A stretch of DNA of 64,000 bases from Athripsodes cinereus (lineage: Eukaryota > Arthropoda > Insecta > Trichoptera > Leptoceridae), in the NCBI GenBank assembly GCA_947579605.1, contig OX388307.1:8719237-8783236 (forward strand), read 5' to 3'. Below, in pieces: positions 10,901 through 23,280 of the stretch. The notes under the pieces were generated by a model that was given only the letters and a program-made list of their open reading frames with translations, searched no databases and was not told the origin of the DNA. How positions within the stretch are numbered: the stretch's first letter is position 1; every line of letters begins with the position of its first letter. Both the position numbers and the translations under genes were made by a program.

Positions 10901-12640
10901 TATACATGTATACAAAGACATGTACGTAGGTTTATGATTGTGTTCATCAAATATTTATTTTATTTTCGCAAAATACGTTGACTCATGAAATTTGAACCAC
11001 ATATTTGTGATGAAAGAAGAAATAGAGGGAGAATTTGAAGAATACAAATAAACTGATTTGTGTTTATGAGGTTTAGGAAGTTATTACAGACATGGTCTTA
11101 AGTAGAATTTTAATTTATAGGTATCTTTTAGAAACGTGAAATAAGTGCAAGTTTTGAGTGTAACAAATATTGTGGAAGTATCAATGAAATACTTTTGTTA
11201 ACAATTAGATTATGAAGTTAGTGAAGACTATAGTTTATTTTCAGTTATATCATTTTTACATTATTTTGTAAGATAATTTGAAACGGGATTAAAATTTTGA
11301 ATAAAGACTTTGCCGGGAGTAACCCTTGTATTACAAATAGATAAAACAGTTGTTAACATTTACCAAGTTAAAAAAAAATTGCTAATTTTATTTCATTAAA
11401 ATTAGTATAGTTGTCAATGATTTTCAATTACAAGATTCAACTCACTCTACTTACACGATACGATCTTATTGCTTACTGTAAAAATATTATTTGCGGGTGT
11501 ATTTATAGAAAACTTATTTAAAAACTGTTTTTTTTTTATTTGACGAAAAGAACATTATTGGTTGATGATGTTTTTTTATTACTGTGATTATATACTACAA
11601 GAATATTTTCATATTTTTACATCCTTTTATTCTAGATCAGTTGTAAATAAAAATCACAATTCCGCTGTTGTGAAATAGTTGAAAAGGTGAAAAAGCATTC
11701 TGCGAAAAATCTTATAAGGAAATACGACGACACAAATGTATTTTGTTTATACTCTTTGCTTTTTACTGTTAAACAAGTTGTTAAAACTGTTGTAAAAATA
11801 AAGTCTCAAACTTTTTCTTGTTTGCGATAGTGTAAAAATTATAGTACCGCTGAACTTGTCTTGTTGTGAAAAATATTACCCAGTATTGTTTCAGTAAGCA
11901 AGGATCCACCAAGGCGGTTGAACATTTTGTTTAATGATGCTTTTATTTTTTTCATATGAGGTGTTCCTACAAAATTAATGGGGGAAAATTTTATGTGTAT
12001 TTTATAAAGGCCCTTTTCATGTCCTCTTCCACAAAAACTCCCCCAAAAACAAATAAAAGAGCCAGAAAATTCGACTTGATCAGCGAAAAAAGGATGAAGT
12101 ACGTTTCATTCTCCTATATTAGCTACGTTTTTCAAATTGACTTACTGTTACTGACTGTTTGAGAGAATTTATTTTTATTAAGTTCAATCTCCTACACTAT
12201 AACTAGTTATTTCAAAGCTCTAACATAACTGGCCTTTTAAATTCAATAGAAGTAAAGTAGTTTGACTCTTGCCAAAAGTTGTAATACTGGTAGAATATAA
12301 AAACAAACATTAGCATAGATGCAATAAAATATATAAAATTGCTGAAATGGTTGTATAATAAGCTAACAGCGAAAATCTTGATGGGTATCGTGAAATGAAA
12401 TATAAAAACACAAAAAATGAATTTAATGTTAATGTACTTAATATTTGTTTTTGTTTCGACATTTTTCAATAATTTGACATCTATTTTTAAAGACTGTGTG
12501 CTACTTGACGTCCCATTTATTTTTGTTTGAAATAATCACATAAATACTCGTTTATTGAAAATTTGACAAGATAACCTACTATCGAATTGACTTATCAATT
12601 GACTTTTTTTTCTCTATTCATAACTTGTGCTGTGATTCTG
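7961..12640. other. Long gene-free AT-rich interval
   Basis: About 4.7 kb with only short frames (9135-9320 minus, 10074-10268 minus, 11956-12162 plus, 12212-12469 minus), rich in Phe/Ile/Tyr/Lys as expected from AT-rich chance translation. No TE motif, RNA gene or tandem repeat was seen. It could be intron or intergenic DNA. Confidence 0.6.
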
Positions 12641-12795
12641 ATAATTGTATTGTTCTTTTTTTGTAATTTTTTACTTTTTATTATGATTGTTGTGTCTTAA
12701 TTTTCTATACTTGTGTGTACATCATATGAACTATGTATGTAAATATATAACATGTAAAGGGCTGGCGCCGTGAATTGTTAATAAATGAATGAATA
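12641..12795 (+). mobile_element. LINE 3' end with (AATG)n-like tail
   Basis: T-rich 3' UTR-like sequence followed by aagggctggcgccgtgaatt and the tail gttaataaatgaatgaat. The GC-rich word next to a short tandem tail is typical of a 5'-truncated LINE 3' terminus. No coding part remains. Confidence 0.5.
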
Positions 12796-13751
12796 TCTTG
12801 TTTACATCAATGAAAATTTTATACCGTCTACATCTACTAAATACCTATACAATTATAAAATCTTTAAGAAGTAGAATATCGGCGTCCTAAAGAGATTCAG
12901 AAAAGGTGGCTAATTTCAACATTAAATCTCAATATTTCATGAATCATCTTAATAAGACACAGCCAGTTTTATACAACGATTTTATATTACTTTATGGTAA
13001 AAAATATTGTTTTTTGTTAGACACTGAAGTCACATGAAATATGAATGAAATTAAATCATTATTGTTACAAGGTTTTTACCTTTAAAGCATTCTTAGTTTT
13101 ATTTTACACAGGTACGTAATTTTTCATTACTTAAATTCGAATCATGTCATTTTAATTTAACATCAATAGGTAACTAGTAATTACAACAAAAGTTTTCTTC
13201 CAAGTGAATTTCTTCTGTAATATTGTACTGTAAAACAATTTGTTACGTTTTATATAGTGTAATATTATGGTCGTATCTTTTCTTTGTAAGTACATCTTAA
13301 TTCTATTGTTTCGAGTTCTACTGTTGTAATCTGAAATGTATTATATTAATTCGTAGAACAGATTAAATTTTAACTTGATTTTTCGCGCATAACTTCAATT
13401 TATTAGCTGTTTGCGAGTATTTTACCGTACATCATATTTATCAGAAAATATTATATTTGTATATTAATAATTATGTTCATAATATTTAAATTTCTGTAGC
13501 TACATACAATTAATTTACTCTTTGTACTTGTATATGTGCGAGAAGGGTTATATAAAGTGTATTTTGAAATATACAAAAGGTCGCCATCTGAGTTTAATGC
13601 AATGAGAAAGTTGTGCAATTACATCACTGTGAAAATACTTATGTTTGAACTTATTATTCTATGAACGTATGTTTTTTTAATTTATTAGGTAATCCAGCCT
13701 AGTAGAAAAAAAATTAAACAGATTTTCAAATAAATATATAAAATAAAAAAG

Positions 13752-13928
13752 GGTTCGTCGGTAGCCTGGAGGTAGAGTCTCGGCCTTGTGAACAAGGGGT
13801 CCGGGGTTCGATCCCAGATGCCGGCAAACTCCCCTTTTACAACACAAGCTTTTAGCTTACTGTGAAAGGTGTATAAGGTTGTATTTGGGGTTATAACAAA
13901 ACTCAGATAATTATATCTTTTTTAAAAA
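13752..13928 (+). mobile_element. tRNA-derived SINE-A, good copy
   Basis: Starts gttcgtcggtagcctggagg. Box A-like region ggtagcctggaggtagag; perfect RNA polymerase III box B gggttcgatccc near 13805-13816. The ends of the tRNA-like part (gtcggta and tgccggc) can pair as a 7-bp acceptor stem with two G-T wobbles. The tRNA-unrelated part has cacaagcttttagcttactg and tgtataaggttgtatttggg, ending in T/A-rich sequence. Other copies: 21440 and 29190 (good), 5403, 24712 and 56640 (old). Confidence 0.85.
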
Positions 13929-14001
13929 AAAGTTCAATTTATTAAAGTTATTTTCTTTAATATAATATCTTTTCTACTAACGCACGGAAGGTAAGCGAGA
14001 T

Positions 14002-14217
14002 TTAATGGATAACATACGAAATCTCGCAAGAGAAACATATCACTTTATGGTTCCGGATAGGGCAACCAAATAGTACACGGTCCGACATCTCTAAGTAGGT
14101 AGGTTGTTGACATTCATGATATGCCGATGGAACCAGATGTACCTTATGGAGATCGCTATCAAATCTGTGGTGGTTGAATCTTAAACGGCATAGTTGTGAA
14201 ATTTGCAGTTTTGTCAT
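14002..14217 (-). pseudogene. LINE C-terminal (post-RNase H zinc region) relic
   Basis: Minus-strand frame of 71 codons with QISQLCRLRFNHHRFDSDLH, LVPSAYHECQQ and SDRVLFGCPIRNH. The pattern resembles the region at the end of R1/Jockey/I-type LINE ORFs (RLRxGHxxxxxHLHRI..SxxCxCG....HxLFxCP) with decayed cysteine and histidine positions. Assigned by pattern only; no second copy in the window. Its start and end do not define a gene. Confidence 0.5.
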
Positions 14218-17149
14218 GTTCAGACAATTTCTGTGAATATAATCGTTTTTGAAAATGCACTAGTTGTGACATGATGACATTATTTTTGTAGTTAGATTCA
14301 ATTCTCCTAACGGTCGGTTCTCATCAATTTCAAAGATTTTATAACGAAGATTTTGTCCTTTTTTTATTTAGTTTAGGGGCCTAATTCCTTCTTTAGATAT
14401 TTTTTATTTATTATTGCTTTAAAAATGTTAAACTAATTATATTGTAATGTGAAATATGTCAAATTTGTATAAATTTATGTATGATCTAGATAGATGAAAT
14501 GAAATTTACAGTAGAAGCATTAACTTTATATGAAAAATTATACAAGTGAAAGGCTTAAGTAAAGAGATCTGCTGAAAGACTTCACTACGTAAAAAGCTGA
14601 GATTTATCAAATCACAGAACACGTGAGGAGGCATAAGAGGATGTATATTGTATATTATGCTAAGGGTAGGTGTAGATGCTTAGTACCTACTCGTGTTGCT
14701 AACACATTGGTATTTCGTTTAGTGGGTAACATTATTCAGTGGTATTTTCCTTGAGAAATAATATGTGCTCTGTGGTAATAATACAAGTTAAGTTATTTCA
14801 TACAACTTATGTGTACCTACATATCTACTACAATTTTATCCAGATATACACTACTAGACCTATACTTCTAGTATAAACGTATTACGTAAATTGTACCTAC
14901 GTAGATATTTCAATCTTTTTAGCTGAAAATTCTGTTGAAGTCAGGTGATGATAAAACATTTATTAAAACAAACTCCACAATTTACATGTTCCATTTAGAG
15001 ATTGGACAATTTGGCCAACTTTACAGGTTATAATTATATTATTATTGTATGCTTTCCATGTTGTAGGTATTCGTCTTTTATATGCATGCATTTTAAAACT
15101 GTCTGTTTTTGAGTATTAGCTGAAATTAAGCTAACGAAAATTCAAGTATGTAGAAATGCTTTTAAATTTTTGCATAAAAACACTGCTGGTAAAATTTTAC
15201 TACATATAATGTAGAGAAAAAGATATGTATGTTCATACATATTAGCTAGTTAATTCTCTTAAGTAACAGGCAGAGATCATATTGACTCTCATTCTTCCTT
15301 CATCAAAATATTATAGAATTTCTTAGAAGAAGTAATAGAAAAACATTTTATATAAACAAACACATGTGCAAAAGATAGGATCAACGACGCTTAATCCTTT
15401 CTGCCAATCCTGCAAGAAGACAGGCATAATTGGACATTTATATAAAGTAATTAAAAATAAAGCGAAGACTGATATTATATCGATAAAATGTTAAATGATT
15501 AGTTATTTGCATAATTTTATAGAATGGATTTGAGGGGCTTGGACACACCACTTTTGAATCAGTAAAGACTTAGTAAAATAAATAAATAAAAAAGTTTAAT
15601 TAATAAACGCATTATACTCGTAAAATAACTTTACACATTCTACAAATTCATATTCTGATAAAATACATTGTTGGAACCAAAACGATAAAAATAGGTTTCA
15701 GTACATAGTACTTACTAAACTTATTTGTAGAGTTCTGTATTGTAGTTACATGGAAATATATTTTTAATACGCTTCATTGCACAATATACTTTTCACAATA
15801 ATAAAACGTTACAAGGACCAGTTTTTGTACAAAATAAAAACGTACTTCTATAAATTTTCTAGAGCATACAGTGGCACCTTTCGATTTGGTTTTATATTTC
15901 ATTTTATATGTACCTATATATTGATTTTATTCGATTTTCCTGTAAGTTTATCCGGTGATAAATCTAGTGAGATTATTTTAAGTGTGCGGAAGTTAGATAT
16001 TGCAACATTGTGAATTGAGTCCAACACCGACATAAAAACACTCGAGCGGAAACATCAGTAAAGAATAAATAAATAAATAAATAAAGGAGCTTTTTTTGCA
16101 AATTTAAGTACTCGCATATTTCATATATTTATTTACAAAAAGTAAGTAGTACATATTATGGAAATACATGGTGTGCAATTAATGAGGTATTTATCGAGCA
16201 GTTAGTCCAAATAATTGTAAGTGTTGGGCGCTTAGATTTTTTGAACTCCGAACAAACAATATGTGAGATGAATATTGATAATGCTTTAAATCCAACCAAA
16301 ACGTGTTAAGTCTCGCATATCTGAGAGTTTATAAAGATTTTTTTATATCAAAATTACTATCCGAAAAAGTTTTCATATACTTTTCAATAAATTAGTCTCT
16401 GAAAGATTATCAATAGAATTAATTAAAATAACCGTAGAACTTTTAAATACTTTGAATACTTTTAAAGTTAATTGAATCAATTCTTATTCCAACACTACGT
16501 TATTAAATTACTCGCAAAACCTATTAGAGACAGAAGAAGTATTGAATTTTTTTATTAATCTTTCTGTATTTTGTAATTCTTTAGAAAATAAATACGTATA
16601 TATCTTTAGATTTGTACCTTTACTTAGTGTGATTTTAATTTTTTTTTATTTTACTAATGCTGAAGGATTAACTATGTTACAGTTGTGAGACATTTTTATA
16701 ATACAAAGTATTTGTAGTATGTATTATCTGTTACTAAACTTGATTCTTTAAATCGCTTTCGATTTCGGCAAAGCTTTGCCATCTGCGGGCGAAGTGATAC
16801 TAGTGTTTTTGAATTTAAATAATTTTGTTTCTGTGTTTTTATACTTTTTTCAACCGGTTTAGCTACATTCATTAGCGTGTTTTTGTTATTTCATTCTTTA
16901 TTATGCATTGTTTACAAATATCAGAAACATACCATAAAATAATATTAGATTAAATACCAAGATGCAATTTAATGCATAGAAGCCGAGATTATTTCTGTAT
17001 TGTAACATCTTCCTAATACCTAATCCAGATTATCCATAAAACGGCAGTATCGAAACCGGTCGTCAACCAATATAAAAATTAATACAGATCTAAATAAAAG
17101 TAGTAGGTAAAGTAAATAGATAAAAAAATGGTAGTTACGTTTGTTCCTA
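14218..17149. other. Gene-free AT-rich interval with a simple-repeat tail
   Basis: No domain-bearing frame; 15777-16013 plus is hydrophobic/AT-derived. gaataaataaataaataaat at about 16062-16083 is an (AAAT)n tail that may end an unrecognised retroelement fragment. The 14-bp palindrome ggcaaagctttgcc lies near 16767-16780. Confidence 0.5.
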
Positions 17150-17414
17150 GAATTATTAGTAACAAAACATAACATGCATATAGACAATTCACACAGATCG
17201 AGCTAGTCCCAAACTAATATATGAATCTTGTTTTATGGGTACTAATGCGACGATACACATCAATAAAATGCACTAAACACATATATTATGTAACACCCAG
17301 ATCCAGAACAATTTGAAAAAGGTAATTTTTCATTTTGCCTTGACCGGGAATCGAACCCGAGACCTCGTGACTCAAAGCCAAGAGCGTTACCTGTGCGCCA
17401 CACCGGCGGGTGTA
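17150..17414 (-). mobile_element. tRNA-derived SINE-C (minus strand)
   Basis: Read on the minus strand from about 17412, the head is tRNA-like: GCCGGTGTGGCGCACAGGTA (box A region), then a T-arm GGGTTCGATTCCC that is a perfect box B with a 4-bp CGGG/CCCG stem. The tail GGTGTTACATAATATATGTG, then TAGTACCCATAAAACAAG and GACTAGCTCGATCTGTGTG is shared with a headless copy at 53205-53330. A tRNA-like head on a repeated, unrelated tail marks a SINE rather than a functional tRNA gene. Confidence 0.8.
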
Positions 17415-17818
17415 GGTACATATTATTATTGTGAAAGAAAACTTCTATGATAAATTATTTTGTTTTGTTATGTAGTAGCGTATGCAGAGAACGTGTTAGC
17501 ACGTTTGGCATCTTCGTTCGGAACCAAATAATATTCGTACATCTCGTATCGTGTTACTGTAAATAAACAACAAGAAACTTTCTTTGTAGTTGGAACGGAA
17601 TTAGGTGTAGTAGTTTTATGGTTTGTTAGTTAACCCAATGGGAAAGAAAGATAAAAGTTGATAAAAAAATACACAAAAGAACTTAGGCTAATATATTTCT
17701 TTTGTAGTGTTTCAGATAAAAAAAATACTGCTTTATTGATCTGAAACGCATACTTACATACAATATTTCGAATAATGTTTGTTTTTAAGTGGCATTTGAT
17801 TTAACGTGAGTCTTTGTA

Positions 17819-17850
17819 CAGGGTTTTTCAACAAGGACTTTGTTTTTTAA
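17819..17850. repeat. Mariner terminal inverted repeat (left)
   Basis: Begins cagggtttttcaacaaggac directly after the TA at 17817-17818. It is the transposase binding and cleavage end downstream of the gene. Confidence 0.88.
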
Positions 17851-17924
17851 AACAAAATAAAACAAAAATATTTGATGAAGATGATTAAAATTTTTATTGA
17901 ATTACAAAGAGAAAAGTTTGGCAA

Positions 17925-19025
17925 TTATGCATGAAAAATGATATCTGAAAAATGTCCACCACGAGCACGCTGACAGATGTCGATTCTTTCATCAAAGTTT
18001 TTAATCACTTTTTGGCAAAATGGCGGGACTATTTCGCTAATCACATCACGGATTTTGAGTTTTAAGGCTGCAATCGATTCGATTGGCTCCGTATAGACTC
18101 TGTCCTTAACATAGCCCCACAAAAAATAATCCAGTGGCGTTAAATCACACGATCTGGCTGGCCACTTAACAGCTGAGTTTCGTGAAATCATGCGATCGGG
18201 AAATTTGGTTTGCAATAAATTGATCGTTTCATTGGCTGTGTGACATGTGGCACCGTCCTGTTGAAACCACATGTCAGTGATATCCACGTCATCAATAATA
18301 GGCCAAAATTGAGTTATCAACATCTTGCGATAGCGTGATCCATTGACCGTTACCGCATTTCCAGTCTCATCTTCGAAAAAAAACGGCCCAATCACGCCTC
18401 CAGACCACATAGCGCACCATACAGTGACACGCTGAGCATGCAACGGCTTCTCAATAATTGCTCTAGGATTTTCAGAAGCCCAAATGCGGCAATTTTGCTT
18501 GTTGACGTACCCTGACAAGTGAAAATGGGCTTCGTCTGAAAAAATGATTTTTTCAGAAAAACCAGCGGGTTGTTCCTGAATGAATTGAGCGAATCTACGG
18601 CGATTTGAATGGTCGTTCGGCTTCAATTCCTGCACCAGTTGAACCTTGTAAGGCTTCAAAGCCAAATCCTTACGCAAAATTCGCCATGTGGTGGTTTTGG
18701 ATAACCCCAATTGTCGAGAACGTCGAGGAATTGACAAATTTGGATCTGCTTCAACACTGTGGCTCACGGCTGCGATGTTTTCAGTTGAACGACCCGGTCG
18801 TACACGCGTTGGTGTTAACACATTTTGTATCGAGCCTGTCGACTCAAATTTAGCGACCAAATTCTTAATAGCGGTCTCAGAAGGACGATTATGTTGTCCG
18901 AAAATATCACGAATTTGACGAAATGTCACTTTAGCAGAACCACCATTTTCATAATGGATTTTAATTATTTTAATGCGATTTTCAAGCGAAATTGAATTCA
19001 TTGCAACAATTGCCAATGCATCCAC
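17925..19025 (-). CDS. Mariner-family DD41D transposase (rosa-like), intact
   Basis: 366 residues, no frameshift or internal stop. It catalyses cut-and-paste transposition in the nucleus by binding the terminal repeats and cutting at TA. Residues about 10-125 hold two helix-turn-helix-like DNA-binding regions joined by a GRPR-like linker (RVRPGRS, 74-80). The catalytic triad is visible: D164 in IFSDEAHF, D257 in WFQQDGATCHTA and D299 in CDLTPLDYFLWGYV, with 41 residues between the second and third aspartates. That spacing defines the DD41D group, known as rosa-like. The length fits the group. The first ATG (19025) is used; a second in-frame ATG nine codons in (MNSISLENR) matches typical mariner starts and may be the true one. 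Superfamily is certain, subfamily inferred from the spacing. Confidence 0.95.
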   Translation of the reverse strand: MDALAIVAMNSISLENRIKIIKIHYENGGSAKVTFRQIRDIFGQHNRPSETAIKNLVAKFESTGSIQNVLTPTRVRPGRSTENIAAVSHSVEADPNLSIPRRSRQLGLSKTTTWRILRKDLALKPYKVQLVQELKPNDHSNRRRFAQFIQEQPAGFSEKIIFSDEAHFHLSGYVNKQNCRIWASENPRAIIEKPLHAQRVTVWCAMWSGGVIGPFFFEDETGNAVTVNGSRYRKMLITQFWPIIDDVDITDMWFQQDGATCHTANETINLLQTKFPDRMISRNSAVKWPARSCDLTPLDYFLWGYVKDRVYTEPIESIAALKLKIRDVISEIVPPFCQKVIKNFDERIDICQRARGGHFSDIIFHA

Positions 19026-19082
19026 TACGAATACGTCAAAAAATTAAATGTCAAAACTATCATGTTGCTGGTGTTGCCACAA

Positions 19083-19114
19083 TTAAAAAACAAAGTTCTT
19101 GTTGAACAACCCGA
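19083..19114. repeat. Mariner terminal inverted repeat (right)
   Basis: Reverse complement begins TCGGGTTGTTCAACAAGAAC, matching the left repeat, and is followed by TA at 19115-19116. It is the 5' end with respect to the transposase gene. Confidence 0.88.
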
Positions 19115-19289
19115 TACGTATAAAGTTCGTATTCTGTTTTTTCAACCAATAGTTGCCGCGATACAAATAATAACTAAAATATATTTATTTATTTTTTCTT
19201 TACTGTACATTGATTACAAACAATTACAGAAAATAAAAAACATATAATTAACTAAACAAATTTCAAAAACACTCAATACAATGTTTAAG

Positions 19290-19472
19290 AATTTTGCTAA
19301 TCTTGTGGAATATCATAATAAAATTAATGAAGATGCCGCAAGGCGAAAGCGTTTGGCAATAGCATTTAGTCAATTTAAATTCACCAAATACAAAATCATT
19401 ATTTTGTGACCCTGATCACTCGTAAACGAGTGGATGGCCTTTGAAAATAGAATAGAATAGAATAGAAATCAT
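19290..19472 (+). mobile_element. LINE 3' end with stem-loop and (AATAG)n tail
   Basis: The hairpin cactcgtaaacgagtg at 19417-19432 is followed closely by gatggcctttgaaaatag and three AATAG units. A short 3' stem-loop followed by a tandem tail is characteristic of some LINE 3' ends, where it is recognised by the reverse transcriptase. The upstream boundary is uncertain. Confidence 0.55.
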
Positions 19473-20436
19473 TTGTGAAAATTAAACAGTGTTTAAATAT
19501 TAGACTTTAAAACTTATATCAGAATTATTTATTAATTGTTTAAATAAAAAAAAAATACTAATACAATACGATTCCAGTAGATTTATCATAAATAGTCAAA
19601 ACGTAACAAAATATGTGATATTATTGTCAAAGATTTTTTTGAGAAAAAAAAGAAGAAAATGGTGTGATAAAATATAATAATATCAGCTATTTAGGAATCT
19701 CGAAGAAAGAGGTTAATTTACTGAAACAAAATCTTTCTGTACAAAAAATAGTTATTGATTTTCTCATTGTTTCCAAAAAGAAAATTATTAGCTATAATAA
19801 TAAAAATAATATGGCTGTTATATATCATCTCTTTGAGTTTTAATTACTTTCATCTAACTCAAATAATACAGCTCATAATTTACAACAAAAAGTACACAAG
19901 TACAAGCATGTACGTCTTTTTCGTACGAACTCGTATAATTCCCCTTCACTTCATATAGGTACATGCTAATAATGTCAATCTACATATCAAGTACTTACAT
20001 GTTATTAAACTTTGTTGAATTGGTGTTTAATTACAAAATACTCTCTTCTCTTTCACACGTATGCAACACCCCTCGCAGGCGAAAAGTTTTAATTTTCATC
20101 AGAAATTATTTTGAAACAACAAAGTTTCATATGAACATAAATATCCAAGTTGACGAGACAGGTACTTATGCAGATGGTCTCTTTTTTTAATGCACGTCGA
20201 CTTTTCATTTTTCACGCATCATGAAAATATGGTATATAATAATTTATGTGACAACACGCCAATGATTTTTTTGGGAAGTAAAACAAATTTGTCGAACTTC
20301 GTCAAAATGTTATCATGTGATTGAAGATTTGCACCCTTCCGGATCCTTTAAAATTTGTTGAAACGTTTAAAAAGTGTAAAACTATTTTTACAATATCATC
20401 TATTAAGAGATTAGAGATAAGAATAGGATAGATAGA
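19473..20436. other. No gene recognised
   Basis: AT-rich; two short plus-strand frames (19755-19958, 19963-20190) have no motif. Confidence 0.55.
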
Positions 20437-20490
20437 AGTTACTGTAATTCTGCACTATCCAGGTGGTCGGTGGGTCCTTCATTGTAAAAT
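20437..20490 (+). repeat. Fragment of the R1-like LINE 3' UTR
   Basis: ctgcactatccaggtggtcg and tgggtccttcattgtaa match the sequence at about 34608-34655 (gcgctatccgggtggtcggt on that element's coding strand). Small and diverged. Confidence 0.5.
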
Positions 20491-21436
20491 TACATAAAAA
20501 TATATAAAATGAAATAAAACAATATTTTGACTTAAAAATTAACATTTTGCTTCACATAAAACTAAACATTAAGACTACGTCAGCAGGAAACCTTAATTGG
20601 GTAAAAGTGAAGGATAAAATAAATGGAAAGGTTACCAGTAGCCTGATGGAAGACTCTTAAATATCACATTGAAAAATCTCGAGCTAGTATTCCCCAGTTA
20701 TTGACTTATTTCACCGCCACAATTCATGAAGGTACCTACTATAAGGATGTTTAAAAAGAGTTTTTTTTTGTTAAACCCATATTCGTCTTAAAAAAGTAAA
20801 ATAAAGTTGCAAGGTAATTTATGTATGAGTATCATGTGGCAACCTTTCTATGTTCCTAGCATGTTTCGTGTAACACATCCTTATATCCGTACTTAAAGTT
20901 TCTGAATAATATAAATTAGTGTTAATACAACTCTAATTAACAATTTCAAACACAAACTTTTTTCCCTAAAGTAACACTTTTTACCACACAACCTACTGCT
21001 TTCAAACAACTTGCAGAAGTATGCCGTTTAATTAAGTAAATTTAATAAAATAAAGCCAGCGATAAAGTTCACAAAGATTTATGGTGACAAAGGATCTATT
21101 CTGTAATTGGATAAAAAGGCAGAAAAAAAGCTCGTGGTGCGGTACGACGCAACATAGGGTTATTTTACTCTTATCAGAAGCATATCAAAAAAGGTTACGA
21201 AATGTAAAACAAAAGAAGATAAGCAGGTTATAGAAGTATTAATCTAATTTATAAGAATGTCTTTTAAATATAACGATTATAGGTGAAATAAATCTCCACT
21301 ATTTTTTTTGTATAAAAAATGTCAACTACTCCATATTCACATTACGAACTTTGCGTGAGGGTATTTTTATTTGAGCTAATTCAAGTACACATTAGTTATA
21401 AGTTTACTTTTGAAATCAATTAATATAAGATAATTC
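20491..21436. other. No gene recognised
   Basis: AT-rich DNA without supported features. Confidence 0.55.
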
Positions 21437-21439
21437 GAG

Positions 21440-21612
21440 TTCGTCGGTAGCCTGGAGGTAGAGTCTCAGTCTCGTGCACATGAGCTGTGTGGTTCGATCC
21501 CAGGTGCCGGCAAACTCATCTTTCACGACACAAGCTTTTAGCTTTCTGTGAAAGATGTATAAGGTTATATTTGGGTTTATAACAAAAACCCAGAAATATC
21601 TTTAAAAAAAAA
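21440..21612 (+). mobile_element. tRNA-derived SINE-A, good copy
   Basis: gttcgtcggtagcctggagg at the start, box B ggttcgatccc near 21492-21502, tgccggcaaactc, then cacaagcttttagctttctg and tgtataaggttatatttggg, ending in an A-rich stretch near 21600-21612. The anticodon-arm region differs from the 13752 copy while both flanks are conserved. Confidence 0.85.
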
Positions 21613-22335
21613 TGAAAATTTATAGAAAATAATGGGACACCCTTTTCTGGCGGGAACTCGAAACAAAAATATCGAAAATAATACTTTAAATAATAACTAG
21701 CTGGGCTTATTGAGTTTTAATTAATTCACATCCATATCAAAGTAATGTTAATAACAAAAAAAGAAAATACGAAATAAAAAAACCTGAATGTTATATACAT
21801 TAATAATATAATATTTTAAAAATCACAACAACACGAACTTAATGAAACACAATTTGGTTGAATTAAGTATGAGGGAAAAATCTGAATAATGTATGCGACA
21901 AAGATGGTTCACACTACCATCTACAATCTACATGTTGTAGGAAACTTGTATTTAGATTGAGGGAGGATGAGTGAGTGGAATTATTTACATAAGATGTGCG
22001 ACAGTTCTAAAATATTCATTTAAAAATTGCTTTTTCAACAGAGTTTCTATTCGGAATTGAAATGGGTGTATTTACTGAATACTACACATAGGTACTTTTT
22101 TTTAGAGATTTATTACTTCTTTTCAATACATTACTTTTTTCTCTTTTATATCACATAAAATGTAGTTTTCAAATCTTCGATTTAATGTAGTTAATCTGAT
22201 GACTAAAACATATCGACATATATATTTACATATTTTTTTTTCTTTTTATTTTAAATGGCGGCTCATCCCGTTGGATTTTATGGCCATACAAATCATCATA
22301 ATATATTATATTTTACATCTCCCCTTGTCCCATTT
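21613..22335. other. No gene recognised
   Basis: AT-rich DNA, no supported features. Confidence 0.5.
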
Positions 22336-22339
22336 GTGA

Positions 22340-22640
22340 TAGGAGTGAAGAATGAGTAGCACATGCAAGAGGAGTATTGTGGATAGAATGGGTGTAAATA
22401 AGTATTTGTGGTTTGGAAAGGTGGAACGAATGAAAGAGAAAAGAGATGACAAAGAGTTATTTAAAAAGACCTGCGTCCGAAAATTACGTCGTATGATCAC
22501 GTGGTTCAAATTCACAAGTACGGGCGTGTGTTGAGTTAGAGAATTCGACGTGCGTGTATGAGAAATTGAAGGAATATAGAAAAAGTGACAAAAATAATGT
22601 AAGGAAACATCTTTATGACGTTTAGTCTTTTTTGCTTGCT
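22340..22640 (+). pseudogene. LINE RT C-terminal relic (GHVERM type)
   Basis: Plus strand reads SIVDRMGVNKYLWFGKVERM near 22372-22431, with later ITWFKFTSTGVC. It aligns with the better relic at 30905-31330 and with the family pattern LRWFGHVERMxxxRxxK near the end of many LINE ORFs. Strongly decayed; the 112-codon minus-strand frame over the same bases is a shadow. Confidence 0.55.
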
Positions 22641-23280
22641 TCACTTAGATACGGCGTGTATATGTACGATACATTATAGTAATATTATTTTTTACCGCTA
22701 TTTTTTATTCAGCAAAGCTTGCATTTTTTAACTATGCTAGCTTTGCGGGTAAATAGATAACTTAGATAAATATATTCTAAACCATCACAGAATTTTTAAA
22801 AATGGAGTTGCTTGTAGAATCACCGTATATAATAAACTTAAGAGTCGTTATCTCCATACCACAAAAAAAGATATTGGCTGATGCAAATACCTTGATAAAA
22901 ATCTGCTTAGTTTTTCTATGCAAACTTAAACGATAAAAATCTTATCTTATTCTGCATATAGGTATAAATATCGAAGTATAGTTGGCGTAGAGTTAATAAA
23001 AGAGATATCTCCGTAATTTCAATTGTTTACTCAAATGTAATACAGAACACACTTCATAGTTCACTGTTTATAGACATCTTGTTCAAATACAAATAATAAG
23101 ACGACTATCTCTGGAATAATAATAATAATAATATGCTAGTTAACAACCTCTGAAAGTTTACATTCTGTCAGTAAACCTTCCGATTCCTTTTACCGGGTAG
23201 ATACCTACCTAGTCTATTTAGTGATTAACTCGTAGAGAAAATCTAAATTTAAAATTCAGCAAATACGAATACGAAAGTCC
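22641..23280. other. No gene recognised
   Basis: AT-rich; a short (AAT)n run near 23118-23134. Confidence 0.5.

Larger units (their letters stand above)
17819..19114 (-). mobile_element. Complete mariner-family (DD41D, rosa-like) transposon
   Basis: About 1296 bp between TA dinucleotides at 17817-17818 and 19115-19116, the expected target duplication of the Tc1/mariner superfamily. Terminal inverted repeats at 17819-17850 and 19083-19114 match at 28 of 32 positions (shared core TTCAACAAG, then ACTTTGTTTTTTAA). It contains one uninterrupted transposase gene on the minus strand. Being intact among decayed repeats it is the youngest coding element in the window. Whether it is active depends on substitutions that cannot be judged without other copies. 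Confidence 0.93.

Noticed and set aside
13752..13830. Possible tRNA gene
   Set aside because: The same head plus the same unrelated tail occurs at 21440 and 29190; a repeated tail marks a SINE family.
17335..17412. Possible functional tRNA gene on the minus strand
   Set aside because: Box A and B and a T-arm are present, but the acceptor ends pair poorly and a repeated SINE tail follows, so it is a SINE head.
18605..18918. Plus-strand frames inside the mariner
   Set aside because: Antisense shadows of the intact transposase.
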